A stretch of DNA of 64,000 nucleotides from Reclinomonas americana ATCC 50394 (taxonomy: Eukaryota > Jakobida > Jakobea > Jakobida). The notes below the pieces were generated by a model. That model worked only from the letters and a program-made list of their open reading frames with translations. It did not search any database and was not told where the DNA came from. The stretch lies in contig PS015038.1 of assembly GCA_048213135.1 (NCBI GenBank), forward strand, positions 72,758 to 136,757, in the 5' to 3' direction. This document shows positions 1 through 11,354 of the stretch, in pieces (position 1 is the stretch's first letter; each line of letters opens with the position of its first letter). The translations under genes and the position numbers were made by a program.

Positions 1-37
1 TAATGTGTGTGCTAACACCGCACACATACACACACAG

Positions 38-2177
38 TTGCGCTCACCGATTTCTTCTTTGCGCACCCGGTTTTTGCCTGGTTGATTCCGGAAATGTACT
101 CGGTCATCCACGTGCAAGGCGTGCGTATCGTACGCCAGCTCCAGCGCCACAATCGTCTCCGACGACTGACCGGCACCAGCGTGCTGCAATCGCCCGTCGG
201 TGGCCTCGGTTTGTCGGCTCGCTCTCTCTCTCTCACTCACACACACTCACGACAACCACCGTCGGGCCACGCAGAGACGCTGGACTCGGAGAACAGTCAC
301 TCGCACACGCTGTACAACCGCCTGGTCACACAATCTGCCGCCCACGCCGCACCGCTGCCGACTCACGCGGCAGCGCCACCAGCAACTGGTGGTGCCGGAT
401 CCGCCTCGCTAATCGATGCACCGCCTGCTCCGCGTGCGACCGACAAGCTGCGGGTGGCCACCACGCCGCAGACGTTGCACCAGGCTGCACCGGCGCATCT
501 GCACCCGACCTCTGCTGCCTCTGCTGCAGTTTCGACGCCGTCCTCAGTTGTCGGTTCTCACGACCACGTGTTCGATGCGTGGGCGCGCCATCGCATCAGC
601 GTCGCTCCGACTGCTGGCGCCGCCGGACAAGGTGCGCACCCAACCCATGCCATGTAAACTGTTGGTAGTGGAACTTGCACTCACCATTGTTGTCGCTTTT
701 ACTCAACGCTGCACAGCAATCGCTGTTGGCACCGGTCGCCGCACCGCAGGTGTCGACAGTCCCGCCACCCTCACCGGTTTTGGCGCACCTGGTGAGCCGT
801 CTCGTGCCCCTTGCTGCCAGCAAGTAACTCCTTCTTACCATCTCATGAGCAGATGGCAGTGCCTCCATGCACGACTTTTCGCCGGATGGGGTGGGTTGGG
901 CCGGCGGTTTCAGTGGCTCGGCTGCTGGCGGCCTCGGCAACTCGATTCCCTCGCCCATCCTTGCGCCCTCTGGACACGCTGTCAAGATGGCTGGCAACGG
1001 AGCCGGTGGCAGTGCTGGCGGAGCGGGAGCGACTGGTCACGGGGTCGTGCACACTGGCGTAAGTGGCAGCAGCCTGTTCCCCTCCGACTCGCTGGGCACG
1101 TACCGCATGCTCGACACGGCTTCGCACATGGTGGACTGGAGCGGAGCTCACATGACGGACGAGCTGTCGCTTGGCGGTGGTGGCGTCGGCAACAGCAGCG
1201 GCTCCGCTGGTGGCCCGAACTCGTTCGGCGGTTTCGCCCGCAAGAACGCCGGTGCCAGCAATGTTGGTGTTGGCGGTGGCAATGGAGGCAGTGGATCCGC
1301 CATGCTGTTCGACGCACGCGCGTGGTCCGATGTTCCGAGTGGTGCCAGCGGTCGCGCCGGTGTCGGCATGGTCAATGCCGGTCGACCGGGAATTGGGTTG
1401 CCGCAAGGCAGTCCACCGGGCACCATAGGCGTCGTGCAGGGTCCACCAATGGGACCCGGCCTTGGTCTCGGCATGCAGCTCACCGGACCGCCATCGGCGC
1501 AGCTGCTCATGGTGCAACAGCAGCAGCAGCAACAACAACACCAAATGCAGGCAGCACAGCAGCAAGTGCAAATGCTGCAGGCTCAATCTCAACAACAACA
1601 GCAACAGCAGCTCCAACAGCAGCAGCAACAGCAACAGCAGCAGCAGCAGCAATCGGGCCAATTGCAATCCCTCCAATCGCAATCCTCTCAACAAGTGCAA
1701 TCACAACAGCAGCACCACTCGTTGCTCATGGGAGCGTCTGGTGCGTCCGTACATGCGTGCATGTTTTCGTCGTCGTCATGCTCTTGACTGATTCACTCTG
1801 TGTTGAATGACATGCAGCTGTAATCCAGCGCGAGCCATTCCCCGGCTGGGATCTCCGCGTCGTGTACTCTGGCGTGGTCAAGTACCACAGTCGGGGGCTT
1901 GCCTTTATCTACCCCGACGTCCGACCCCCCGAATTCAAGGTACTTACCTCTGTGTCCTCCGTCACCGATGGTCGTTGCTGACGACGAGACGACGGTGCAT
2001 ATGCAGGATCTCGGCATCGCGTGCTTCCCGTCGTCGCTGGCCACCGACACCGCGGTGGGCATGGAGTTCACTGAAATCACCCGCAGTGGCATCCGTGTCG
2101 ACTTCCGCGTGTGTCGCAATCAAGACGATCGCTACAAACACAAGCCAATGTGCTTCGAAGTGCGCCGCAAGAATTAG
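38..2177 (+). CDS. Gln/Gly-rich protein with an orphan C-terminal domain, 5' end outside window
   Basis: Proposed exons are 38-208, 275-631, 717-791, 853-1740, 1818-1939 and 2007-2177 (TAG). The internal phases all match. The true start is not visible and probably lies left of the window. The middle is rich in Gly, Ser and Ala, followed by a dense polyglutamine stretch at about 1512-1710 written mostly as CAG/CAA. The last roughly 95 residues change character: PFPGWDLRVVYSGVVKYHS, then a segment ending KPMCFEVRRKN, with alternating hydrophobic residues typical of a small beta domain. This suggests a transcription-associated protein with a folded C-terminal module, but I do not recognise the family. 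Exons 1-3 are the least certain part; the polyQ exon and the two 3' exons are well supported by clean splice sites. Confidence 0.5.
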
Positions 2178-2681
2178 GCCACCTCACCCCCACGCAGACA
2201 TAACACTACTCGCTTTCAACTTCGTTTGTTCTTTACCCCTCTGCCCAATACCTCCTCCCATGAGCGCCCGTCAACCCGAACGGTATCCGTCTTCTCTTTC
2301 TCTCTCTCTCTCTCTCCCCTTCTCGATACCACTTGTTCAATGCGCTCCACTCTTCTCCCTCACTCTTTCTCTCCCTCCTCCTCCCTCTTCATCAATATGA
2401 TCATCCCAATGAAATCGACGGCGCCATCTCTCACAACGACAACAACAAGCACTTCAACTGTACACCCACCAAGTACCTTCACTAGTCGACTGGTGAGCAA
2501 ACGCGCTAGTGACGCCAACGAGGGAGAAAGCAACCAAAATCTCACGATATACGCATGCATGCACACTGCCACACAAAAAATCACACACGGCAAGTGGCAC
2601 AGAAAGANNNNNNNNNNNNNNNNNNNNTTGATGTGTTCGACAATGATCACACACACAATTCTCAACTGCGATCACACACAG
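2178..2681. other. Spacer with CT-rich tracts and a 20-N gap (2608-2627)
   Basis: Pyrimidine-rich sequence follows the stop of the preceding gene. An ATG near 2260 opens a short frame that ends at a GTATCC donor-like site, and a 30-codon frame around 2391-2483 reads like protein (DHPNEIDGAISHNDNN) but has no clear acceptor. I cannot assign either to a gene. The run of exactly 20 N marks a contig join. Confidence 0.3.
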
Positions 2682-4229
2682 CCTGGCGGCTTCAACTTTC
2701 CCCACCATCACCACCCGCACCACCATCAGCAGGCGGCGGCGCAAGCACATCGCCACCACGCGCACGAGATGGAACCGCGTCCGCGATCGTCATCTCGTGG
2801 TCATCATCAGTCGCACCACCGAGGCGACGATGTGGATTACACCTACTCGTCTGACGACTCGGAGCGGCGCCATGGTGATGAGGGTCGAGTGCACGACGAC
2901 TATTACGATCCGTACGACCCGTACGAGCGACGCGTACGCACCGCCCCGCCGGATCACACAGGTGAGCGGTGGGGGAGTTCGTGTTCGAATCCATTGTTGG
3001 TTGTCAGCTACTCACGCCCACTCACAGGTGACAGCCTTGGCTCACATCCACTCTCGTACCCAACGGCACTGGATGAGGGCGCACCACCGATGCCGCACTT
3101 GCAGGCTCAGCGGCGACACTCGTTGCGTGCTCTATTGTGTGTGTGTGTGTTTTTTGGCTTGATCGTGAAACACATGAGAGTAACGCGACGGTGCCTTGTG
3201 CAGTGGAGGAAAGCGACCCGCGTCGGCACAGCAGGCGCAGCACATTCAGCCACGCGGACCGCCGGTGCGATCACGCAACGCGGTACGTCGAGACATCTCA
3301 CTGCACCATTGGCCAGAGGTGTTGTCGCACTCGCTCACCAATCATCATCCAGGCTGAGGGCGAGCCACGGCCGCGTTCCGCCAGTCGCACACGCTCAAAG
3401 AAGTCCGCCTCTAAACGACCAGGCAGCAGCGGCAGCTCACGTCAGCGTGGATCATCATCGCCACAGCGTCAGCAACACAACGAGGTGGAGGACATGTATG
3501 CCGCGCTCAGGAGGAGAGCGGAGATGCCGTCGCCACGCAGTGGTCATCGGTTGGTGACGCCGGAGCACGTGGACGACCGGTCGGAGGGCGAGGAGGAATA
3601 CCACCACTATGAAGACGACATGGTGGATCGAGGGGTTTGTGTGCTTCAGTGCGGAAGCGATCGGACGTACTCATGTGACTGATGACCTCTTGTTTTTTTA
3701 CACACAGGTTGGTGTCTCTCGACTCGGCCCACCACGGCGGATTCCCACTCCCGGTCCTCAGTCGCAGCAGCGACCAGCCTCGGCGGGCCGGCGACCTCCG
3801 TCAGCGCAGAGCCGCCAGTCACGAGCACCGGGCACGCCAGGTTGCGTTTCTCTCTCACTCTCTCTCCTTCTCTGTTGTCTGCTCGCTCCTCACCCTGTTC
3901 GACAGGCTCGGCAAGTGTCATTCACGGCGGTTTGTCCTCACGACCACTCGGTAGCGCCGCCGCTGTGCGGTCCGTTTCCAGCAGCCGTCGGCGACACGAT
4001 CCGGTCTCCAGCTACCACCGCATGCAGGATGTGTGGAGTCGCGACCGTTTCCTGGTGCAGGATCAGCGTGGCCACAAGGAGCTGAGGTGGGCGGTGCGAT
4101 GCCAGATGTTGTCACAGCCGGCCGACGATTTTGCTGTTGCGTGGGATCAACCCTCACCACCACCGACAGCCGCACCAGTGCCGTCGGCGCGGAGACACAC
4201 TCCGTCGCAACCTCACCAGCTGCATCCGC
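2682..4229 (+). CDS. HYLS1: HYLS1-like centriolar protein, C-terminal part
   Basis: Exons begin at 2682 with a His/Gln/Ser/Arg-rich region and run through several short introns (donors at 2962, 3122, about 3290 and about 3638; acceptors near 3030, 3220, 3354, 3708 and 3910). The diagnostic part is the last visible exon: HDPVSSYHRMQDVW followed by GHKELRWAVRCQML, which matches the conserved C-terminal box of HYLS1 proteins. HYLS1 binds SAS-4/CPAP at the outer centriole and is needed for basal-body function in ciliated cells (family knowledge). The exon ends at a GTGAGTGG donor (4230), and an AG lies directly before the N run at 4321, so the final exon is hidden in the gap. The matching N-terminal box lies on the opposite strand of the next contig, which implies that one contig is inverted. 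Confidence 0.75.
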
Positions 4230-4519
4230 GTGAGTGGGTGTCGTAGTAACCGAGTCGTTTGAGATCTAATTAGAATCCAGCTACTCCTTGTGTGTGTGTG
4301 CTCTTCCTCTCCTCCCTCAGNNNNNNNNNNNNNNNNNNNNNNNNNNNNNNNNNNNNNNNNNNNNNNNNNNNNNNNNNNNNNNNNNNNNNNNNNNNNNNNN
4401 NNNNNNNNNNNNNNNNNNNNNNNNNNNNNNNNNNNNNNNNNNNNNNNNNNNNNNNNNNNNNNNNNNNNNNNNNNNNNNNNNNNNNNNNNNNNNNNNNNNN
4501 NNNNNNNNNNNNNNNNNNN

Positions 4520-5071
4520 CACTGTACCTCCTGCATGTGGTGGTGATGTCGGTGCTCGGGCTGGTGGTGGTGATGGTGGTGGCGTCGTTGACCGTCGGCG
4601 GTCGCTCCCACCAACGGCTGAACGGACGCGGCCGCCTGCTTTGACTGCGTCTGCTGCGCCTGTTGCTGTTGCGCCTGCTGTTGTTGCTGTTGCTGTTGCT
4701 GCTGTTGCGCCAGCAGGAGCTGTGCTTGCTGCTGCTGTTGCTGCAACAGCTGTTGCGCCTGCTGTTGCTGTTGCGCCTGCTGCTGCTGTTGTTGTTGCTG
4801 TTGTTGCTGCTGCTGTTCAATCATGGCCTTCTGTTGCGCTTCGTGCGACGCGACCTGAGCGCGCAGCTCGTCGATGAACGCCTCCAGCTGTGCACCATCA
4901 ACAACGCCAAAGGAGAGGGGGAGGAGAGAGGGGGTGTTGGGACGATTTCTCGCGCCATGGCCAACGCGAAACGCGACAACGACGCAACGACATGCTCTGG
5001 CACGTGATCGTAGCCCAGATCGCGCAGCTGCTCGATCACGTCCTCACGGCGGATCTCGAGCGATGAGTTCA
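4520..5071 (-). CDS. HYLS1: HYLS1-like protein, N-terminal part, on a separate contig
   Basis: Read on the minus strand, an exon from 5071 to 4989 ends in DVIEQLRDLGYDHVPEHV. A GTTGCGT-type intron (4988-4888) follows, and the next exon continues LEAFIDELRAQVASHEAQ, a long polyglutamine tract (about 4825-4640) and His runs to the gap at 4519. The 'LxxLGYxxVPxxVLxxFxxEL' pattern is typical of the N-terminal region of HYLS1 proteins in protists. The start codon is inside the gap 5072-5425. Flipping the contig 2628-4320 in place would put the C-terminal box directly downstream on the same strand, giving one coherent gene. Conclusions rest on family resemblance; no junction read is visible. Confidence 0.65.
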
Positions 5072-5532
5072 NNNNNNNNNNNNNNNNNNNNNNNNNNNNN
5101 NNNNNNNNNNNNNNNNNNNNNNNNNNNNNNNNNNNNNNNNNNNNNNNNNNNNNNNNNNNNNNNNNNNNNNNNNNNNNNNNNNNNNNNNNNNNNNNNNNNN
5201 NNNNNNNNNNNNNNNNNNNNNNNNNNNNNNNNNNNNNNNNNNNNNNNNNNNNNNNNNNNNNNNNNNNNNNNNNNNNNNNNNNNNNNNNNNNNNNNNNNNN
5301 NNNNNNNNNNNNNNNNNNNNNNNNNNNNNNNNNNNNNNNNNNNNNNNNNNNNNNNNNNNNNNNNNNNNNNNNNNNNNNNNNNNNNNNNNNNNNNNNNNNN
5401 NNNNNNNNNNNNNNNNNNNNNNNNNTCGGGAACGGTGCTTTTCTCTCTCCTCTCACACTCGAAAAAAATGAGAACCAACTAGCCGTTTCTAACCGTTGCA
5501 GGTCCAGAATCTGGTGATTGTGGAGTAAAGCC

Positions 5533-5884
5533 ATGTTTAGCGATCGGAGCATGTATCGACAGCTGCTGCGGGCTGCGCAGCAGTGCCGCGGTGGCGTGCG
5601 GCTGCGCGGAACCATCGTGCAAGTGGTGCGCGACGGGGCACGAAGAGCGCGCGATTGGGTCGGCGACGACGAGGGTCGACGGTCTGCTGAACCACACGTT
5701 GTGGTCGCCGCTCTCTCTCTCTCTCTCTCACACACACTGATCTCACAGGGCGGAGGCACGAGAGGCGGCGCGGGTGGCACTCGTGACCATGCAGGAGGTG
5801 CTGGTGACCGGCGAAGTCGACGAGCATCTTGCACGCATGCTCGACATGCGCCGATCGGAGCCCGAGGCGAGAAAGAGGTCGTGA
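5533..5884 (+). CDS. LYR-motif protein (small, probably mitochondrial)
   Basis: Two exons, 5533-5681 and 5749-5884 (TGA), joined in phase across a CT-rich intron with a GTCTGC donor. The protein is about 94 residues: MFSDRSMYRQLLRAAQQC at the start carries an LYR-like motif (M-Y-R plus following basic and hydrophobic residues), and the second exon gives an amphipathic helix (AEAREAARVALVTMQEV). Length and layout fit the Complex1_LYR superfamily, small adaptors of Fe-S cluster delivery and respiratory-complex assembly. Which LYRM it is cannot be told. Just upstream, 5503-5529 reads as a possible terminal exon of another gene (VQNLVIVE-stop after a CAG), which I could not attach to anything. 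The gene converges on the EngA gene, with 61 bp between stops. Confidence 0.5.
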
Positions 5885-5945
5885 CACACGATGAGAAGCA
5901 AGAGACAGTTGTACTCTCGTTCTTGGCGGCCACGCGGCAAAACAA

Positions 5946-7816
5946 TCACCTCCGAATGCGACGTTTGCGGGGTCGCGGAGCGGATGGCATCGCACCGCCG
6001 GCGGCGGCGGCGGCCGCTGCAGCGGCTGCAGCTCCGGCCGAGCGACGTCGCGGAAACAGACGAATGGGAACGCCCTCCAACTCGAACTCGTCGCGAATGG
6101 CGTTGGAGAGGAACTTGGTGGCCGACTCGGGGAATTCATCTGCCCCCAGATAGAAGACGGCAAAGGTCGGTGGTCTTGCCGTCACTTGCGTCACGTATTG
6201 CACGTGCAGGCCACTCTGTGCCAGTGGTCGCTCCACCAGCAGCGCACGAATGAATCGATTCAGTGGTGCGGTGGCGATGCGCTTGTTCCATTTGTCATAC
6301 GTGCGCACCACCGTGTCCATCAGCGACTGTGTGCCAGAGTGCGCAAGGCCACTCAGCGGTACCACCGGCACTCCGCGTGCCTGCACACGATCCAATCGCT
6401 CTCTCACGTACTTGAACACTCGTTCGCGATCGGAGGACTCCTGCAGCAGGTCCCACTTGCTGACGCCAACCACCAGTGCCCGACCCTCTTCCAGCACCTG
6501 ACGTATGAGCGTCAACTCCTCACGAGTCAGCACCTCATGCGCCTCCGTCAACAGCACCACCACATTGGCAAAATGGATCGCACGCAGTGCATCCTGGCGA
6601 GACTGCGTGTCCAACTGCGTGCCCATGGTCTGCGTAATGATTCGCCGACGCAGACCGGCCGTGTCCACCAGCAACAGCTCGCGCGATCCGTACCGGCAAC
6701 GCAGCTGCACTGCGTCGCGTGTCACACCCGGCTGTGCGCCCGTGGCCACGCGCGAGAACCCGAGAAGGGCGTTCACCAGCGTGCTCTGTAGGAGAACGGG
6801 GAAGTGAGATATCATGCAAAAGTCGCAAACACACACTCATGCACACACACATACACGCACACACCTTGCCGGCGTTTGGTCGCCCGATAATGGCGAGACG
6901 CAGCAAGTCCTCCTTCTCCGCCACGGGCAGCACGGTCTTGCGCGATGGTGGTCGCTGCATGATGGCCAGCGTTTCCGCACTGGTGCCCATTGCCGCGTGG
7001 TAGGCCTCGAAGTGTGGTCGCACGGCATCGGCGAGCGCTGCGAAGCCAAAGCCAGTCTCTGCGCTCACCTCGGCCGGTTCGTAGTCTCGGCGCAGCATGA
7101 CACGCGCCACGTCGTTGTCATCGTACGATTCGGTGCCGGTGTCGCACTTGTTGAAGACGAGCTCGTACGGCACCGTCTGACTGCGCTGCGCCAACCACTT
7201 GCCAATGTGGAACTCGGAGGGCGTCAAACCCTCGCGAATGTCGGCCACCAGCAGCACCAGGTTCGACGCACGGATGGCGTCCTGCACTTGGCTCTCGAGT
7301 GAGGTCTATACGAGAACGGTGAGAGAGTGGTACGCGCATCAAGAGCACGCATGCATGCATGCACGCAACAATGTCGTCGGCACCCGGTGCGTCAATCACG
7401 TGGAAACGCATGTTGCCGAGTTGCGCCACATCAGCTTGCCAGTCACGTGTGGTGCCTGAGCACACAGGCCATGCATGGTGAGACTGAAGACACAGGCAGA
7501 GAGAGAAAGAGAGAGAGAGGCGACCAACCGGGCGTGTTGTTCACAATCGCATGCTGTGCGCCAACCAGGCGGTTAAAGATGGTGCTCTTGCCGACATTGG
7601 GTCGCCCCACAAGGCACACCGTAAAGTCCTTCGGTTGTACAACCTGCGCCCACACGGATCGCGGGATGAGCAATTTCGTACACGGAGTGAAGAAAGAGAG
7701 AGAGAGAAAGCTGGATGCACCTCCAGCAGCGGCCTTGTGGATGCGGGTGGAGCAGGCAGACCACCTGAGGAGAACAGACGTGACACGCACAGCTGCAGAC
7801 GTGCTCTCCACAGCAT
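5946..7816 (-). CDS. EngA/Der double-GTPase, probably organellar ribosome biogenesis
   Basis: Minus-strand exons 7816-7721, 7643-7529, 7455-7370, 7305-6865 and 6785-5946, all in phase. The protein has an Arg-rich N-terminus ([17 protein letters not shown]) that resembles a mitochondrial presequence, then two tandem GTPase domains. G domain 1 has [16 protein letters not shown], a DAPG switch and NKCD; G domain 2 has [16 protein letters not shown] (split by an intron), DTAGLRRR and SKWD. A KH-like C-terminal domain (about 130 residues) ends in an Ala-rich, basic tail. EngA/Der acts in large-subunit ribosome assembly in bacteria and organelles (family knowledge). Its introns and codon context match the neighbours, so this is a nuclear gene rather than bacterial contamination. 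The exon-3 donor is GTTGCGT. Confidence 0.9.
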
Positions 7817-7869
7817 CGTGTTGACGGGAATGAAGGACAAGTGTGCGTCCCACCACCACCAGCGAAGAG
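7817..7869. promoter_or_regulatory. Very short head-to-head promoter region (EngA / SNF8)
   Basis: Only 53 bp separate the start codons of the minus-strand EngA gene and the plus-strand SNF8 gene. Both cores and both 5' UTRs must fit in this space or overlap coding sequence. No TATA box is visible. Confidence 0.5.
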
Positions 7870-8871
7870 ATGAAACGCCGAGCGGGTATCGCCGGCCTCA
7901 CACGAAAGCAACAGACAGAGGTGTGCTGCCGGTGCCTCTCTCCGTCTCCCTTGTCCACTTTCTCTCACACACGCTGACGAGCAGGAAAAGTTCAAGCGCG
8001 TGGGCGATGAGCTGGCCACCAGTCAGCGCACGCAGGTGAGAACCGTGCCTGTGACTCCATCGCAGTGTACATGCCCACCCACTCGCTCTTGCTGTGCGCG
8101 CGTCAGATGCTCGAGCAAATGTCGTTCCTCAAGGGCAAGCTGGAGGAGTTTGCCGATCGCCACCGTGACGAGATTGCCGGCAACCCCGAGCTGCGTCGGC
8201 ACTTTACCAAGATGTGCCAGCGCATTGGTGTGGATCCACTGGCCTGTTGCGTGGCATGACGAAAGAGGCGCTCTTTCACACCCATCACTCACTGCCCTGG
8301 GCGTGATCAGCGAAAAAGGGCTTCTGGGCCGAGTTGTTGGGCGTCGGCGACTTTTACTACGAGGTGGCGGTGCGTGCTGCCGAGGTGTGTATGCACACTC
8401 GTGTCGACAATGGCGGCCTGATGGATCTCGACGAGCTGGTGGACACGCTCAATCGACGCCGCTCACGAACGCAGCCAGAGGTTGTCTCTCTCTCTCTTCT
8501 GCATTGTCTCCTTTGCCACGCTGATGATCTCTCGGGGGTAGGTGGCGCGTCACGACGTGAAGCGGGCGATTGAGAAGCTGCGCGTGCTGGGCGGCGGTCT
8601 GCGCCTGCTCAAGATGGGCAAGCAGCACCACGGACGCACGCTGGTGCAGTCGGTGCCGCAGGAGCTGAACGTGGATCACCAGGCGCTGCTGCAACTGGCG
8701 GAGGAGCGCGGCTTCTTCACCATGACGCAGGTGCGCGAGCGATTGCGGTGGGATGTGGAGCGCACGCGACAGGCGCTGGAGCTGTTGATGCAGTCGGAGA
8801 TGGTGTGGGTGGACGCGCAGGCGGCAGAGGAGGAGCAGTACTGGTTCTCGTGCTTCTTCACGTTTTCATGA
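7870..8871 (+). CDS. SNF8: ESCRT-II subunit SNF8 / VPS22 (EAP30)
   Basis: Exons 7870-7920, 7985-8035, 8107-8245, 8311-8480 and 8542-8871, all phases consistent. The start [14 protein letters not shown] matches the family's conserved basic N-terminus. Further signatures are [30 protein letters not shown] and [13 protein letters not shown], followed by the tandem winged-helix region ending in a Trp-rich segment ([11 protein letters not shown]). Vps22 forms the core of ESCRT-II with Vps36 and two Vps25 copies and works in endosomal sorting of ubiquitinated cargo (family knowledge). The protein is about 246 residues, close to the usual length but with a short tail after the second winged helix. 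The third exon ends at a GTTGCGT donor (8246). It is divergent from the EngA gene. Confidence 0.92.
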
Positions 8872-9695
8872 TTAAAAAAAAAAGAAGAAGTGGCAAAAAA
8901 GTGATGCGGTCAGGCCGACGAGGCAGGAGTTGGTCCCACCCCTCCTCAGTGCGTTTTCTTCGCGACCTATGACACTGCCGGCTTTTGTTTGCTGCGAATA
9001 CGCCCTCAACCGGTACACCGACTTCAAAGATGACGACTACTTGCGTAGCCTGTGTGCCACGCACGGCGCGAAGCCGAGGGACCACAGACCTGCGTCGCTT
9101 CCGCATGACGCGGTCGACCATCTAGTGCGACACCCGCAAAGGCACACGTCGTAGTCGGGTATGGGGGCTCACAACCCACGGCAACCTTCCACACATCACG
9201 AGTGGGCACCTTGTCGCAGATGCTTACAGAGACTCGCCACATCTCCCCGACTGGAGAGCATGCACGCGCGCTGCGCCTCTTACATGCGCGACGCCACTGG
9301 TGCATTGCTGGCTTGTGGGATCGTGATGTGGAAATTGTTTCGCGCCGAATCATCTTGGAGGAATGCATGTCATGGGAGGAGGAGTGAGTTGCGTGCTGGC
9401 CAGGTGTTAACGAGTGATCATGATGGTGGGGAAGGCGGTGCTTGCTGGTGGAGAGAGCACAGTGGCCAACATGACTTGATTGCATTTGCTCGATGACTCA
9501 TCATGCCATCGACTTGTTCATCCAGCGCGTGTGGTGAGTGCACGCCTGCTCCCCTCCTGTGCAGTCAGTCTGAGTGAGAGTGAGAGAGGAGCAAGCAGCA
9601 ACGAGTGCTATGTCTGTCTGTGTTGGGGCGTGTCTTGTGTTGGCTCGTGCACATTCACATCAACAGCCTCGCTCACTCACGCACACACAGAAAAA
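8872..9695. other. Spacer with unassigned open frames
   Basis: An A-rich stretch follows the SNF8 stop. A 61-codon frame starts at 8969 (MTLPAFVCCEYALNRYTDF) and another open stretch runs about 9130-9387, ending in EECMSWEEE. Base composition is more even than in neighbouring genes and neither frame is recognisable. It could be a small unknown gene, a decayed one, or 5' UTR of DDX54. CA and GA repeats appear from 9560 on. Confidence 0.3.
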
Positions 9696-11299
9696 ATGGA
9701 AGTCGACGAGCGGCTGGTGATGGGTGAGGCGGAGATGGGCGCCGATGATGACGCCGAGGCCATCCGCCGCATCAACAGCAACAATCGCAAGAATCGCGGT
9801 CTGCTGGAGAGTGGTGTGGGTGGCAGGAAAAAGGTCAAGTCGGGTGGCTTTCAGAGCATGGGTGAGTGCCTCCTCCTCCCCCCACCCTTCTGTGTTTGTG
9901 TGTTGTTCTCTCAACACTGCGTGCACAGAGCTGTCGAAGCCGGTGTTTCAGGCCATTATGAAGAAGGGCTATCGTGTGCCCACACCCGTGCAGCGCAAGG
10001 TCATTCCGATGGCACTCGCCGGCAAGGACGTGGTGGCCATGGCCCGTACTGGTGTGTGTTCAACCCTCGCATCTGTGTGGCCTCTTCTTTGTGTGTGCTC
10101 ATTGAGCCACCACAGGTTCCGGCAAGACGGCTGCGTTCCTCATTCCGATGTTTGAGCGGCTTCAGCAGCATCAGCAGCGAGTGGGCGCGCGTGCCGTCAT
10201 CCTGTCGCCGACGCGTGAGCTGGCGCTGCAGACGTATCGCTTCGTGGAGGAACTCGGCAAGTTCCTCAACCTGCGCGCCAGTCTCATTGTTGGTGGTGAT
10301 GCGCTGGAGGAGCAGGTTAGCGAGTCGGATTGTGTATGTGTGTGTCTTCTTCCCCACCTTGTTGTTGTTGCTCACCACATCGCTGCAGTTCACAGAGATG
10401 CTGAAGAACCCCGACATTATCATCGCCACCCCCGGTCGTCTGCTGCACGTGATGGTGGAGACGGAGTTGTCGCTGAAGACAGTCGAGTTTCTGGTGTTTG
10501 ACGAGGCCGATCGGCTGTTCGAGATGGGCTTCTCGGTGCAGATTCACGACATTCTGCGGCGCATGTCGTCGGAGCGGCGACAGACGCTGCTCTTCTCGGC
10601 CACCATGCCCTCGATCCTGGCGGACTTTGCCAAGGCCGGTCTGCGCGATCCGGTGGTGGTTCGCCTCGACACGGAGCACAAGTTGCCGGAGCGCTTGCGC
10701 TTCTCGTTCTTCACCACGCGCAAAGAGGAGAAGCTCTCCTGCTTGTTGTACCTGTTGGAGAACGTCATTTACCCGAAGGAGCAGACGGTGGTGTTTGTGG
10801 CCACCAGGTATGCTTTCTGAGTGGGGTTTCACCTTCTACCAGTATCTGACTCTTTGCGGGACTGCGCAGGCATCACGTCGAGTACTTGCACGATGTGCTC
10901 GCCAAGATGAACATTCGCAGCTCGATGATTTACGGCCAGATGGACCAGCTGTCGCGTCGTCTCAACCTGGCGCAGTTCCGCACACGACAGACCATGGTGT
11001 TGATTGTGACCGATGTGGCGGCTCGTGGTATCGGTGAGAAAGGCGACAGCAAGAAAAAGGGGGAAGAGCGACTCGTGAACTCACGTGCTGGTGTTTTCGC
11101 AGATGTACCGCTCCTCGACAATGTCATCAACTTTGACTTCCCGGCCAAGCCCAAGGTCTTTGTGCATCGTGTCGGTCGTGTGGCTCGTGCTGGCCGCACT
11201 GGTGTTGCCTACTCTCTAGTGGCGCCAGACGAGGTGCGTGTGTGTGTGTGTGCTTATCAAACGTGCGTGCGTGGTACTGTTGCTCACTCGCGCGCGCGC

Positions 11300-11354
<55 letters not shown>

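Noticed and set aside
2980-2995. GTTCGAATCC, a tRNA T-loop-like string
   Set aside because: No T-stem, anticodon arm or acceptor stem can be formed around it; it lies in an intron of the HYLS1 part.
5946-7816. Bacterial contamination as the source of the EngA/Der gene
   Set aside because: The gene has four introns with host-type splice sites, including a GTTGCGT donor, and a presequence-like N-terminus.
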